A stretch of 64,000 nt of DNA from Streptomyces qinglanensis (GTDB taxonomy: Bacteria; Actinomycetota; Actinomycetes; Streptomycetales; Streptomycetaceae): the NCBI RefSeq assembly GCF_900111245.1, contig NZ_FOGO01000012.1:124001-188000 (forward strand), written 5' to 3'. Both the position numbers and the translations under genes were made by a program. Shown piece by piece: positions 1-9,241 of this stretch (positions are counted from its first letter, which is position 1; every line of letters starts with the position of its first letter). A model generated the notes under the pieces. The model was given only the letters and a program-made list of their open reading frames with translations, did not search any database and was not told where the DNA came from.

Positions 1-63
1 GCCGACGAGATCGACAAGGAACTCGACCAGGGCGCCCCGCCCGCGGTGGTGTCGGTCCGCTGA
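1..63 (+). CDS. 3' end of an unidentified protein
   Basis: An open frame enters from the left edge and stops at TGA 61-63, giving the last 20 residues only (they read ADEIDKELDQGAPP...VSVR). The codons have G or C at nearly every third position, as in a real Streptomyces gene. It converges with mfd. The fragment is too short to assign a family, and no function is proposed. Confidence 0.6.
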   Translation, partial: ADEIDKELDQGAPPAVVSVR

Positions 64-226
64 TGCCGCCCCGCGGGACCCCGACCGCGCAGCCGCACGG
101 GCCGGACGCCGCACGAGCGAGCGGCGCCCGGCTTCGGGCCCCGGTCAGGACCGGGAGACCGGGCCCCGGGAGACCAGGGCCGTGGGCCAGGGGCCCGGGA
201 GACCGGGGCCAGGCGTCCCCAGGCCG

Positions 227-3200
227 TCAGGAAGCCGGCACGGTGGCGAGGAACTCGCCCGCCCAGGCCAGCAGATCGCGGCCCGCGAGGGGCTTGGCGC
301 CGATGGTGCCGGGCTTGGGGCGCGGCACCAGCACCTGCCGGGTGGCCTGCTTGAGGACCGAGCCCGGGTAGACCCGCTTGAGCCGCAGCTCCTGCGACTC
401 CCGCAGCTCGACCGGGCCGAACCGCACCTTGTCGCCCTGGAGGGTGATGTCGGTGACGCCCGCCGACCGGGCCAGCATCCGCAGCCCCGCGACGAGCAGC
501 AGGTTCTCCACCGGCTCGGGCAGCGGCCCGTAGCGGTCGGTCAGCTCCTCGCGGACGGCGGCGATGTCCTCCTCGGTGTTCGCCGACGCGATCGCGCGGT
601 ACGCCTGCAGCCGCAGCCGCTCCCCCGGCGCGTAGTCGTGCGGGACGTGCGCGTCGACCGGCAGCTCGATCTTGACCTCCAGCGGCGCCTCCTCCACCGG
701 GCCCGCCTCCCCGGCCTCCAGCGCCGCGCGGTAGTCGGCCACCGCCTCGCCGACCATCCGCACGTACAGGTCGAAGCCGACCCCCGCGATGTGCCCGGAC
801 TGCTCGCCGCCGAGCAGGTTGCCCGCGCCGCGGATCTCCAGGTCCTTCATCGCCACGTACATGCCCGCGCCCATCTCGGTGTGCTGGGCGATGGTGGCCA
901 GCCGCTCGTGGGCGGTCTCCGTCAGCGGCTTCTCCGGCGGGTAGAGGAAGTAGGAGTAGCCGCGGTCCCGCCCGCGGCCCACCCGGCCCCGCAACTGGTG
1001 CAGCTGGCTGAGGCCGAAGGTGTCGCCGCGTTCGACGATGAGGGTGTTGGCGTTGGAGATGTCGATGCCGTTCTCCACGATGGTGGTGGAGACGAGCACG
1101 TCGAACTTCTTCTCCCAGAAGTCGACGACCACCTGTTCCAGCGCCTGTTCGGTCATCTGCCCGTGCGCGGTGGCGATCCGGGCCTCCGGGACGATCTGCC
1201 GCAGCCGGGCCGCGGCCCGGTCGATGGACTCGACCCGGTTGTGGATGTAGAAGACCTGCCCCTCGCGCAGCAGCTCGCGGCGGATCGCCGCGCCGATCTG
1301 CTTCTCCTCGAACGGGCCGACGAAGGTGAGCACCGGATGCCGCTCCTCGGGCGGCGTGGTGATGGTGGACATCTCGCGGATGCCGGTGACCGCCATCTCC
1401 AGGGTGCGCGGAATCGGCGTCGCGGACATCGTCAGCACGTCCACATTGGCCCGCAGCTTCTTCAGCTGCTCCTTGTGCTCCACACCGAACCGCTGCTCCT
1501 CGTCGACGATGACCAGGCCCAGCTCCTTGAACTTCGTCTCCGAGGAGAAGAGCCGGTGGGTGCCGATGACGACGTCGACGGTGCCGTCCCGCAGCCCGTC
1601 CAGCGTGGCCCGCGCCTCGGTGTCGGTCTGGAACCGGGAGAGCGCGCGCACGTTGACCGGGAACTGGCCGTAGCGCTCGGAGAACGTGGAGAAGTGCTGC
1701 TGCACCAGCAGCGTCGTCGGCACCAGGACGGCCACCTGCTTGCCGTCCTGCACCGCCTTGAACGCGGCCCGCACGGCGATCTCCGTCTTGCCGTACCCGA
1801 CGTCGCCGCAGATCAGCCGGTCCATCGGGACCGACTTCTCCATGTCCTCCTTGACCTCGCCGATGGTGGTGAGCTGATCCGGCGTCTCCGCGTACGGGAA
1901 CGCGTCCTCCAGCTCCCGCTGCCAGGGTGAGTCCGCGCCGAACGCGTGCCCCGGCGCGGCCATCCGCGCGCTGTAGAGCTTGATCAGATCGGCGGCGATC
2001 TCCTTGACCGCCTTCTTGGCCCGCGCCTTGGTCTTCGTCCAGTCGGCGCCGCCCAGCCGGTGCAGGGTGGGCTGCTCGCCGCCCACGTACTTGGTGATCT
2101 GCTCCAACTGGTCGGTCGGCACGAACAGCCGGTCGCCGGGCTGGCCGCGCTTGGCGGGCGCGTACTCCACCAGCAGGTACTCGCGGGTGGCGCCCTGCAC
2201 CGTGCGCTGCACCATCTCGATGTAGCGGCCCACCCCGTGCTGCTCGTGCACGATGAAGTCGCCCGGCTGCAGCGTCAGCGGGTCGATCTGCTTGCGGCGG
2301 CGCGCCGGCATCCGGGCGCCGTCCTTGCCCGCGGCCTTCTGACCGGACAGATCCGTCTCGGTCAGCACCGCCAGTTCGAGCCCCGGCGCGATGAAGCCGT
2401 TGTCCAGGGACCCGCACGCCACGGTCACCACCGACGGGACGGGCTCCGGCTCCGCGCCCGCCTGCCGCGCCGGGACGCCCTCCGCACCCAGCACCTCCAC
2501 GGTGCGGGCGGCCGTGCCGTGCGCCTCGGTGACGTAGACGCACTGCCAGCCCCGCGACAGCCAGTCCTTGGTGTCGGCGAGCGCCCGCGCGGTGTCGCCC
2601 CGGTAGGTCTCCGGGGCGTGCATGCCGAGCTGGAGCACGTCGCCGTCCTCCGTGTCCGCGCCGGTCAGCTCGGTGTCCGCGGCGAACTGGCTGACCGTCC
2701 ACCACATCATGCCCAGTTCACGGGCATGCTCCCGCACCTCGGCGATCCCGCGCAGCGAGGCGGCGCCGACGTCGATGGGGGCCTGCGCGCCGTCGCCGTC
2801 CCCGGCACCGGCGGTGGCCGCCCAGGACGCCTGCAGGAACTCCTGGCTGGTCGCCACCAGGTCCGCGGCCCGGGTGCGCACCCGCTCCGGGTCGCACACC
2901 ACCGTCATGCTGCCCGCGGGCAGCACGTCCAGCAGCAGCTCCATCTCGTCCACCAGCACCGGCGCCAGCGACTCCATGCCGTCCACCGCGATCCCCTCGG
3001 CGATCTTGCCGAGGAGTTCGTGCAGCTCCGGATGGTCCTCGGCCAGCTCGGCCGCGCGCCGCCGCACCTCGGGGGTCAGCAGCAGTTCGCGGCACGGCGG
3101 AGCCCACAGCCCGTGCTCCGCGATCTCCAGCGAGCGCTGGTCGGCCACCTTGAAGTAGCGGACCTCCTCCACTTCGTCGCCCCAGAACTCCACCCGGATC

Positions 3201-3799
3201 GGGTGCTCCTCAGTGGGCGGGAAGACATCCAGGATGCCGCCGCGGACCGCGAAGTCGCCGCGCTTCTCCACCAGCTCCACGCGCGCGTACGCGGCGGCCG
3301 ACAGCGCGTCCACGACCTCGTCCAGATCGGCGCTCTGCCCCTGCTTCAGCGCCACGGGCACCAGCTCGCCCAACCCCTTGACCTGGGGTTGCAGCACCGA
3401 GCGGATCGGCGCGACGACGACCGAGACCGGCCCGGTGGCCGGGTCGTCCGGGTCCGGGTGCGCCAGCCGGCGCAGCACCGCGAGGCGCCGCCCCACCGTG
3501 TCCGACCGCGGGCTGAGCCGCTCGTGCGGCAGCGTCTCCCAGGAGGGGTACTCGACGACGCCCTCCTCCGGGAGGAGGGAGCGCAGCGCGGCTCCCAGGT
3601 CCTCCGCCTCCCGGCCGGTCGCCGTGACCGCCAGCACCGGCCGCCCGGCGGACCGGGCCAGGGCCGCGACGGCGAAGGGGCGGGCCGCCGCGGGGCCGAC
3701 GAGATCGACGTGGTGCCGGTTGCCGTCGGCGGCGGCAGCGACAGCCTCCTCCAGCGCGGGGTCCTTGGTGACGGCGTCGAGCAGACCGTGCAGGCTCAT
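227..3799 (-). CDS. mfd: Transcription-repair coupling factor Mfd
   Basis: 1190 aa, the usual length of Mfd, the superfamily 2 ATPase that pushes stalled RNA polymerase off damaged DNA and recruits UvrA/UvrB. Visible in order: a UvrB-like N-terminal region; the CarD-like RNA-polymerase-interaction domain near residue 512 (GDFIVHEQHGVGRY); Walker A GDVGYGKTE near 665; the DEEQRF box near 765; SATPIPRTL; QLRGRVGR near 933; and a C-terminal TRCF domain. The ATG at 3799 gives the conserved MSLHGLLD start. The open frame continues upstream to 4003, but that part is Arg/Gly-rich and overlaps no recognisable domain. The gene stands alone on the minus strand, downstream of a coiled-coil gene. Identification is firm; only the exact start is mildly uncertain because the ribosome binding site is weak. 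Confidence 0.97.
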   Translation of the reverse strand: MSLHGLLDAVTKDPALEEAVAAAADGNRHHVDLVGPAAARPFAVAALARSAGRPVLAVTATGREAEDLGAALRSLLPEEGVVEYPSWETLPHERLSPRSDTVGRRLAVLRRLAHPDPDDPATGPVSVVVAPIRSVLQPQVKGLGELVPVALKQGQSADLDEVVDALSAAAYARVELVEKRGDFAVRGGILDVFPPTEEHPIRVEFWGDEVEEVRYFKVADQRSLEIAEHGLWAPPCRELLLTPEVRRRAAELAEDHPELHELLGKIAEGIAVDGMESLAPVLVDEMELLLDVLPAGSMTVVCDPERVRTRAADLVATSQEFLQASWAATAGAGDGDGAQAPIDVGAASLRGIAEVREHARELGMMWWTVSQFAADTELTGADTEDGDVLQLGMHAPETYRGDTARALADTKDWLSRGWQCVYVTEAHGTAARTVEVLGAEGVPARQAGAEPEPVPSVVTVACGSLDNGFIAPGLELAVLTETDLSGQKAAGKDGARMPARRRKQIDPLTLQPGDFIVHEQHGVGRYIEMVQRTVQGATREYLLVEYAPAKRGQPGDRLFVPTDQLEQITKYVGGEQPTLHRLGGADWTKTKARAKKAVKEIAADLIKLYSARMAAPGHAFGADSPWQRELEDAFPYAETPDQLTTIGEVKEDMEKSVPMDRLICGDVGYGKTEIAVRAAFKAVQDGKQVAVLVPTTLLVQQHFSTFSERYGQFPVNVRALSRFQTDTEARATLDGLRDGTVDVVIGTHRLFSSETKFKELGLVIVDEEQRFGVEHKEQLKKLRANVDVLTMSATPIPRTLEMAVTGIREMSTITTPPEERHPVLTFVGPFEEKQIGAAIRRELLREGQVFYIHNRVESIDRAAARLRQIVPEARIATAHGQMTEQALEQVVVDFWEKKFDVLVSTTIVENGIDISNANTLIVERGDTFGLSQLHQLRGRVGRGRDRGYSYFLYPPEKPLTETAHERLATIAQHTEMGAGMYVAMKDLEIRGAGNLLGGEQSGHIAGVGFDLYVRMVGEAVADYRAALEAGEAGPVEEAPLEVKIELPVDAHVPHDYAPGERLRLQAYRAIASANTEEDIAAVREELTDRYGPLPEPVENLLLVAGLRMLARSAGVTDITLQGDKVRFGPVELRESQELRLKRVYPGSVLKQATRQVLVPRPKPGTIGAKPLAGRDLLAWAGEFLATVPAS

Positions 3800-4034
3800 G
3801 AGGGCTTCGCTTTCGGCTTTCCGTCCGGGGGCGCGGGGTCCTCGTACGCGATCCTTCCGCGGGGCGCGCACGACGAAGAGCCCGGCTCGCAAGCGAACCG
3901 GGACACTCCCAGCGTACGCCGCACCGGTGACAGCCCCGCGCCGTCGCACTGCTGCCGTACCGCCGACCTCGGGCACGCGCCGGTGCGGCAGGGGCCGGAC
4001 CACCCGGCTCCCCGCCCCACCGGGGTACGGCCGC

Positions 4035-4955
4035 TCAGTCGGCGGCCGGGGCCGACTGCTGCGCCGGAAGCGCGGGGTCGTCCGGGGCCCGGCCGGTCAG
4101 CGTCGCAAGCGAGGAGCGGACGTGCGCCATGTGCTCCCGCAGCTCCTCGGACCGCTCGGCGTGCTCCCGCAGCACCCGCTCGGTCTCCCGCTCGATCCCC
4201 TCCGCCCGGACCCGCGCCTCCGCGACCAGCTCGGCACCGCGCGCCTCCGCGTCCTCCTGCCGGTGCCGCGCCGCCTCCTCGGCCTCGGCGTGCTCCCGCC
4301 TGGCGTCGGCGAGCGCCCGCTCCCCGCGCTCCTCCAGATCGGCCGCCCACGCCTGGAACTCGGCCTCCTTCTCGGCCAGCTCCCGGTCGAAGGCGTCCGC
4401 CTGGGCCGCATGCTCCTTCTCCTGCTCGGTGAGGAGCGCCGCGCACCTGCGGGACATCTCCTGCAGCGCCTCGGACGCGTCCTGGCCGATCTTCTCGGCC
4501 TGCGTCCGGGCCTCGGAGCGCAGCCCGTCGGCGCGGTCCTGGGCGGCGTCCAGCGTTCTGGCAGCGGCGGCCTCGGCATCCGCGCGGCGGCGGGCTGCCG
4601 CTTCGCGGGCGGTGTCCCGTACCGAGCGGGCCTCCTCCTCGGCGCGCTCGGTCAACTGCTGCGCCGCGGTGTCGGCCGCCGCCCTGAGATCGGCCGCCTC
4701 CGACTCGGTGGTCGCGAGGATGCCCTGGGCGCGGGCGCCCAGCGCCTCGAAGGTCTGCGGGGGCAGTGCGGCGGCGACACCGCGGAGCCGCTCCGCCTCC
4801 TCGGCCAGCTCCTGGGCGAGCTGGGTGAGCTGCGCGGTGCGGTGCCAGGCGGCCTCGCGTTCCGCGTTCAGCTCGGTCACGCGGCCGTCGACCTGTTCGG
4901 ACCGGTACCCGCGGCCCCGGACAACAGTGAAGCCGTGCGGCGACGACGCACTCAT
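4035..4955 (-). CDS. Scy/FilP-like coiled-coil protein (often named cellulose-binding protein)
   Basis: 306 aa. The N-terminal 25 residues (HGFTVVRGRGYRSEQVDGRV) have the short DivIVA-like head typical of Streptomyces FilP/Scy-type coiled-coil proteins, which are cytoskeletal or polarity proteins. From about residue 28 to 280 the chain is nearly uninterrupted Ala/Glu/Arg/Gln-rich heptad-like sequence, predicting one long coiled coil. There is no signal peptide or membrane segment. The legacy name 'cellulose-binding protein' is used for such paralogs, but nothing here suggests cellulose binding. ATG at 4955. It precedes mfd on the same strand with a gap of about 235 bases, so co-transcription is possible. 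A structural role in hyphal growth is inferred from the family only. Confidence 0.75.
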   Translation of the reverse strand: MSASSPHGFTVVRGRGYRSEQVDGRVTELNAEREAAWHRTAQLTQLAQELAEEAERLRGVAAALPPQTFEALGARAQGILATTESEAADLRAAADTAAQQLTERAEEEARSVRDTAREAAARRRADAEAAAARTLDAAQDRADGLRSEARTQAEKIGQDASEALQEMSRRCAALLTEQEKEHAAQADAFDRELAEKEAEFQAWAADLEERGERALADARREHAEAEEAARHRQEDAEARGAELVAEARVRAEGIERETERVLREHAERSEELREHMAHVRSSLATLTGRAPDDPALPAQQSAPAAD

Positions 4956-5045
4956 ATCGAGCCCCTTATCTCGGCTGTCCCGTCACTCTCTGGCGATCCG
5001 ACGATCCCGACAGTCACGTACGAGACCGGCCCGGCCCAGGATGCG

Positions 5046-6077
5046 CTACTTCACCGCGGTTGCCGTAATCGGCACATCCTGTCGCAACTGATGAAAAAGA
5101 GAACGTGACCCGGATGGCTCCCACACGACCACGCTTCCGGTACCAGGCACGTTGAGCCCGGGGTTCGCCACCGGCACGGTCGTCGTCCCCCCGTCGCCCT
5201 CCGTCAGCCGCCTGATCCTCCAGCCCATTCGTGTGAGTGACAGGACGGAGCTCCCCTCGTCGACGGTGACCGCCCCCAGCGCCGAACCGAGGAACGGATA
5301 GAACCGGAACGGGTTCCCCACCGTGGCCGGCCCCGTCCCCTCCCGGACGAGCGCGCTCAGCAGCCGGCGCTGCCGCTTGACCCGCCCCAGGTCCCCCTCC
5401 GGATCGCTGTAGCGCGCCCGTACGTAGGCCAGCGCCTGCCTGCCGTCGAGCGTGCGGCAGCCGGCGGGCAGATCGGCGCCCGCCTTCTCGTCGCGCAGCG
5501 GCTCCTTCAGACAGACCCGCACCCCGTCGAGCGCGTCGACGACGCGGGTGAAGCCGAGGAAGTCGATCTCGGCGTAGTGGTCCAGGCGCAGCCCCGTCGC
5601 CTGCTCGACGGTGCGGGTGAGCAGCCGGGGACCGCCCCGCGCGTACGCCGAGTTGATCTTGTCGCGGCCATGGCCCGGAACCGGGACGTAGGAGTCCCGC
5701 GGAATGCTCACCAGATACGGGCCCGCCGCGCCGTAGTGCAGCACCATCACCGTGTCCGTGTTGCGCTCGCCCCCGCCGCCCACATGCAGCTCCGCCCGCT
5801 GCTCGCGGGTGAGGTCGGCGCGGGTGTCGGTACCGATGATCAGCCAGTTGGTGCCCCGGCCGGGCGGCGGGCGGCCCGGATAGTCGGCCAGCGCCCCGGT
5901 CTGCCGCACCCGGCCGTCCGCCCACACCCAGGTCCCCGCGAGCGCCACCGCGCAGGCCAGCACCAGCACGAGCAGCACCAGCAGGACGACCCGCCACCAG
6001 CGGCGCCGCCCGCGGCCGCCGCGGCCGCCGCCGGGCGGGTCACCCGCGTGGTAGAGGGTGCTGCTCTCCCCGTACAT
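5046..6077 (-). CDS. LytR-CpsA-Psr (LCP) family cell-wall ligase
   Basis: 343 aa. Family role: transfer of undecaprenyl-linked glycopolymers such as teichoic acids onto peptidoglycan outside the membrane. A short basic cytoplasmic tail (RGRRRWWR) is followed by one membrane helix at about 28-52, then the LCP domain with its typical blocks: NWLIIGTDTR, ERNTDTVMV, SIPRDSYV, KINSAYARGG, and LDGRQALAYVRARY followed by DLGRVKRQRR. The Arg and Asp residues of these blocks are the usual pyrophosphate/metal ligands. Start chosen at ATG 6077 because the 14 extra residues available upstream are Arg/Pro-rich and unconserved in character. The upstream region holds a large inverted repeat. Confidence 0.9.
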   Translation of the reverse strand: MYGESSTLYHAGDPPGGGRGGRGRRRWWRVVLLVLLVLVLACAVALAGTWVWADGRVRQTGALADYPGRPPPGRGTNWLIIGTDTRADLTREQRAELHVGGGGERNTDTVMVLHYGAAGPYLVSIPRDSYVPVPGHGRDKINSAYARGGPRLLTRTVEQATGLRLDHYAEIDFLGFTRVVDALDGVRVCLKEPLRDEKAGADLPAGCRTLDGRQALAYVRARYSDPEGDLGRVKRQRRLLSALVREGTGPATVGNPFRFYPFLGSALGAVTVDEGSSVLSLTRMGWRIRRLTEGDGGTTTVPVANPGLNVPGTGSVVVWEPSGSRSLFHQLRQDVPITATAVK

Positions 6078-6204
6078 GAGCCGAGCGTCCCGCACTCCGC
6101 GGGGCGGCGCCCGCCGCACTGGGCCGACAGAGCGAGCGCCTCCCGCGGGGCGCGCCGCTGTTCGAGGGCACGCGTTTTCGGCTGCCGCCCGTGCGGGGCT
6201 CCCG

Positions 6205-6785
6205 CGTCGCGGGGCGCCTTGTTTGCTGGGGGCACGCCCCCTCGCGTTTCCGGCCCCCGCCGGTGCGGGGCTCCCGCGTGGTCGGGGGCACGCCCCCGTT
6301 GTTCTCGGCTGCCGCCGACAGGCCGTGTCGGGGGGCTCCGCCCCCCGACGCCCCCCGCTAGGTGGCTTCGCCCCCTAGAACCCCCGGCCGCCAAGGGTCA
6401 CCGCTGCGAACGCGTGTCAGCGGCGCGGAGGCAGGGTCCCCGATCCGGCCGGTGACAACCCTGCGGCTTGTTCTTCTACGAGGACGAAAGGCGGGCTGTC
6501 CTTCTCTCCGGCGACCCGCAGGGTTGTCACCGGCCGCACCCGGGGCGCAGGCCCCTCGCCGGGTGCCCGGAGCCGGAGAGCGCCGCAGATGCGGCTGGGG
6601 GTCCTAGGGGGCGAAGCCCACTAGCGGGGGGCCGTTGGGGGGCGGAGCCCCCCGACACGACCCGTCGGCGGCAGCCGGAAACGCGAGGGGGCGTGCCCCC
6701 ACCACACGGCGACCCCACACCGGCGGCAGCCGGAAACGCGAGGGGGCGTGCCCCCAGCAACGGGGCGCCCCGCGGCGCGGAACCC
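6205..6785. repeat. Nested imperfect palindrome, about 580 bp, non-coding
   Basis: The 727 bases between the LCP start (6077) and the end of the next gene (6805) hold no convincing gene but are folded around one axis near 6491. Inner arms: 6446-6466 and 6516-6536 are perfect reverse complements of 21 bp (core GGTGACAACCCTGCGG). Middle arms: 6325-6377 pairs with 6604-6658 with few mismatches. Outer arms: 6306-6319 with 6664-6677, and the stretch around 6205-6252 with the one around 6675-6780. Local hairpins such as GGGGGGCTCCGCCCCCC sit inside the arms. The 49-base centre (6467-6515) is unpaired. The region lies downstream of the minus-strand deaminase-SUKH gene, so it may end that transcript; a MITE-like origin is also possible. 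No transposase frame is present. Confidence 0.85.
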
Positions 6786-6804
6786 CGCAGCGTGGTGCGG
6801 GCAC

Positions 6805-9234
6805 TCAGAAAAGGCCGTCCCACATCTGCTCGAGCAGCACGGACCACCAGTTCTCCGGGGAGGCGAGTGCCGCGGCGTCCAGGGCGGCGAGCTGGGCCTG
6901 GAAGTCGACCGTCCAGCGACCGGCCTGGTCCGGCGTCAGCCCGAACCGCAGCCGCCACATCCGCCCCAGCATGGCCATGCACCGGACGAACTCCGGCAGG
7001 CCCGTGTTCACGAACTGCGGGGGCGCGGGCTGCCCGCCGGGCCCCGCCTCCAGCGGCACGGCCACGATGTTCGCCGAGCCGTACTGCACACACAGTTGCC
7101 GTCCGAAGTCGGTCCCCATCACCAGGTACGAGCCCGCGTCGGAAGCCGGCTGCACCCCGCGTTCCTGGGCCAGCTCGGCCAGCGTCGGCACCGGGCGGCC
7201 GGGCTGGGCCTGGCCCCAGAAGAACGGGCCCATGTCGATGGGCACGCCCGCCCACACCAGGGTCTGCGCCACGATGTCGGGCACGCCCTGGCGGGAGACG
7301 GCCCGCTGGTCGAAGCGGAAGACGCCCTGCGGTCCGAACGCCTGCATGAGCTCCTGCCCGATGGCGTCGGGCGGGATGGGCGGTGCGGGCGGGATCTGGC
7401 CGGGCGGCGGCAGCGGTACCCGCTGCGGAGCGGGCCGCGCGGGCCCGTCGGCGACCTGGTGCAGCTCGCCCTGGTGCTCGACGAGGTGCCGCATGCCCTG
7501 CTGCCGCGAGGCGTGGTCGGTGCCGTAGGAGGCGGTGTGGCTGATCCGCACCTGCGGCCAGCTCTCGCGGACCATGCGGGCGCAGTAGCCGCCGGGCAGG
7601 TCGCAGGACTCCAGTTCGGTATGGAGCTCGACGACCTGCTGCGGGGGCACGTTCATGGCCCGCAGCTCGTGCAGCAGTTGCCACTCCGGGTGCGGGGTCC
7701 CCGGCGCGGAGCGGCGGATGAGCTGCTGCTCGGAGCCGTCGGGCGCGCGGTAGCGGAGCACGGCCATGTAGCCGGGCCCGACCGTGGGCGTGCCCGGCTG
7801 CGGCTGCGGGGCACCGGGCGGCGGTCCGCCGGGGCCGGGCCCCATCGCGGGCGCGCCGGGGGCCGGTGCGCCGGGAGGGCCGGGCGGGGTGGGGCCGCCG
7901 GGGGCGGGGCCGGCGAGCATCGTCGCCGCCTGGTGCACTCCGCCGCCCGGGCCGCCGCCGGGCGGCGGCGTCGCCGGGTCACCGGGCATGTCCGCCCTCG
8001 GCTGCTGCCCGCTCTGGCTGATCTGCTCGGCGAGGTCGTCGGACGAGACCATCTGCGTGGGCACGTAGCCGCCGCCGGAGCCGCCGGGAGGGCCGGGCGG
8101 GGAGGGCGGCGGCGGGGTCGCGGGGCCGCCGGAGCGGGCACCGGGAGCCCCCGGCGCACCCGGGGGCGGGGGCACCGACGGGCCCGTGCCGCGCGGCTGT
8201 TTGCCGGGGACGGCGCCCTGCGGGGCGCGGCTCGTGGCGGCGTCCGCGATGTCGTCGGCTCCGGACGCGTCGGGAGCATCCGGCGTCCGGAGGCCGCCCT
8301 GGGAGGGGTCGGCCAGCATGGTCGCGGCATGGTGCACGCCGCCGGTGCCGCCACCGCCGGTGCCGCTGTCGGGCCCTGCGCCGTTCCCGGTGCCGCCGTC
8401 GGCCGCACCGCCCTGCGGGGCCTGGTCCGGGTACGGGGCGGCCGGTCCCTGCGGCGGCCCCGGCCGGGGCCCGCCCGGAGCGGAGTGCTGGTCGACGGGT
8501 CCGTGACCGGACTGCGGGTCGTGCGGCTCCTCCAGCGCGGGGGACACGGTGGTCCTGGGCAGCCCGCTGCCCTCGGGCAGCAGTGCGGTACGCGCCTCCG
8601 AGCCGGACGGCGGCGGGGTGTCCTCCTCGTCGCTGCCCATCAGCGGCGGCGCGAACACGGTCGCCGGCGGCGCCTGCGCCTCTCCGCTGCCCGCACCGCC
8701 GGTGTCGGCGCCGTCCCAGGGGCTGGGCCCGGAGGGGGCGCCGCCCGAGGTGTCGCCGGTGAAGGCGGGGGCGGGCGGCGGCGGGTGCGGCACGGCGGGT
8801 CCCGGCGTCCCCTGCGCGGGGGTGCCCTCGGCGCGTGCGGGGGTGCCGTCGGCGCGCCGGTCGGGGATGCCCATCTTGTCGGCCGCCTGCTGGAGCCACT
8901 CGGGGGGCGTCAGCAGGAACGAGGTGGCCTCGAGGTCGAGCCGCTGCTGCGGCGGCGCGGCCGGGGCGGCCGGTTCCTCGCCGTACTCCTCCTCGTAGCG
9001 GCGGATGACCTCGCCCACCGGCAGTGCGGGCCACAGCGTGGTCTCCCCGCTGTCGCGGGCGATGACCAGCCGGACGTTGCCACTGTCCGAGGCCGGTGCC
9101 CCCGCGCGGTCCTCGGCCCAGGCGACGAAGCCCAGGTCGAACTCGCGGACCCGCACCTCGCGCTGCTCGTAGGCGGGTACCTCACCGTTGACCCAGCGCT
9201 CGGCACGCTCCTGGGCTTGCGCCAAGGTCACCAT
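6805..9234 (-). CDS. Imm35-like / deaminase / SUKH-4 multidomain protein
   Basis: 809 aa in three parts. Residues 1-115 resemble the YrhB/Imm35 immunity fold (AQERAERWVNGE..., REVRVREFDLGFVAWAE). About 120-485 is a Pro/Gly/Ala-rich linker. About 487-600 looks like a nucleic acid/nucleotide deaminase of the bacterial toxin type: HPE at 515-517 as the HxE motif, then Cys544 and Cys551 (CDLPGGYC) in the position of the usual PCxxC zinc pair, with a 4-residue expansion. About 650-809 resembles SUKH-4 immunity proteins (MGPFFWGQ, a VNTGLPEF stretch and a terminal WW motif). No signal peptide, so a cytoplasmic protein is predicted. ATG 9234 follows the upstream stop by 7 bases, and the GGTGA binding site overlaps that stop, so the genes are translationally coupled. 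Domain names come from recalled family patterns; the deaminase assignment is the least certain. Confidence 0.72.
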   Translation of the reverse strand: MVTLAQAQERAERWVNGEVPAYEQREVRVREFDLGFVAWAEDRAGAPASDSGNVRLVIARDSGETTLWPALPVGEVIRRYEEEYGEEPAAPAAPPQQRLDLEATSFLLTPPEWLQQAADKMGIPDRRADGTPARAEGTPAQGTPGPAVPHPPPPAPAFTGDTSGGAPSGPSPWDGADTGGAGSGEAQAPPATVFAPPLMGSDEEDTPPPSGSEARTALLPEGSGLPRTTVSPALEEPHDPQSGHGPVDQHSAPGGPRPGPPQGPAAPYPDQAPQGGAADGGTGNGAGPDSGTGGGGTGGVHHAATMLADPSQGGLRTPDAPDASGADDIADAATSRAPQGAVPGKQPRGTGPSVPPPPGAPGAPGARSGGPATPPPPSPPGPPGGSGGGYVPTQMVSSDDLAEQISQSGQQPRADMPGDPATPPPGGGPGGGVHQAATMLAGPAPGGPTPPGPPGAPAPGAPAMGPGPGGPPPGAPQPQPGTPTVGPGYMAVLRYRAPDGSEQQLIRRSAPGTPHPEWQLLHELRAMNVPPQQVVELHTELESCDLPGGYCARMVRESWPQVRISHTASYGTDHASRQQGMRHLVEHQGELHQVADGPARPAPQRVPLPPPGQIPPAPPIPPDAIGQELMQAFGPQGVFRFDQRAVSRQGVPDIVAQTLVWAGVPIDMGPFFWGQAQPGRPVPTLAELAQERGVQPASDAGSYLVMGTDFGRQLCVQYGSANIVAVPLEAGPGGQPAPPQFVNTGLPEFVRCMAMLGRMWRLRFGLTPDQAGRWTVDFQAQLAALDAAALASPENWWSVLLEQMWDGLF

Positions 9235-9241
9235 CGCGCTC

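Noticed and set aside
3800..4003. N-terminal extension of Mfd by 68 residues
   Set aside because: Arg/Gly-rich and without conserved features; ATG 3799 gives the normal protein.
182..4432. Two long plus-strand frames antisense to mfd and the coiled-coil gene
   Set aside because: They are Arg/Pro/His/Leu-rich mirror products of high-GC codon bias, with no start signals or family features, while the minus strand encodes Mfd throughout.
6205..6785. Insertion sequence
   Set aside because: Strong inverted symmetry but no transposase frame inside and no visible target duplication; recorded as a repeat only.
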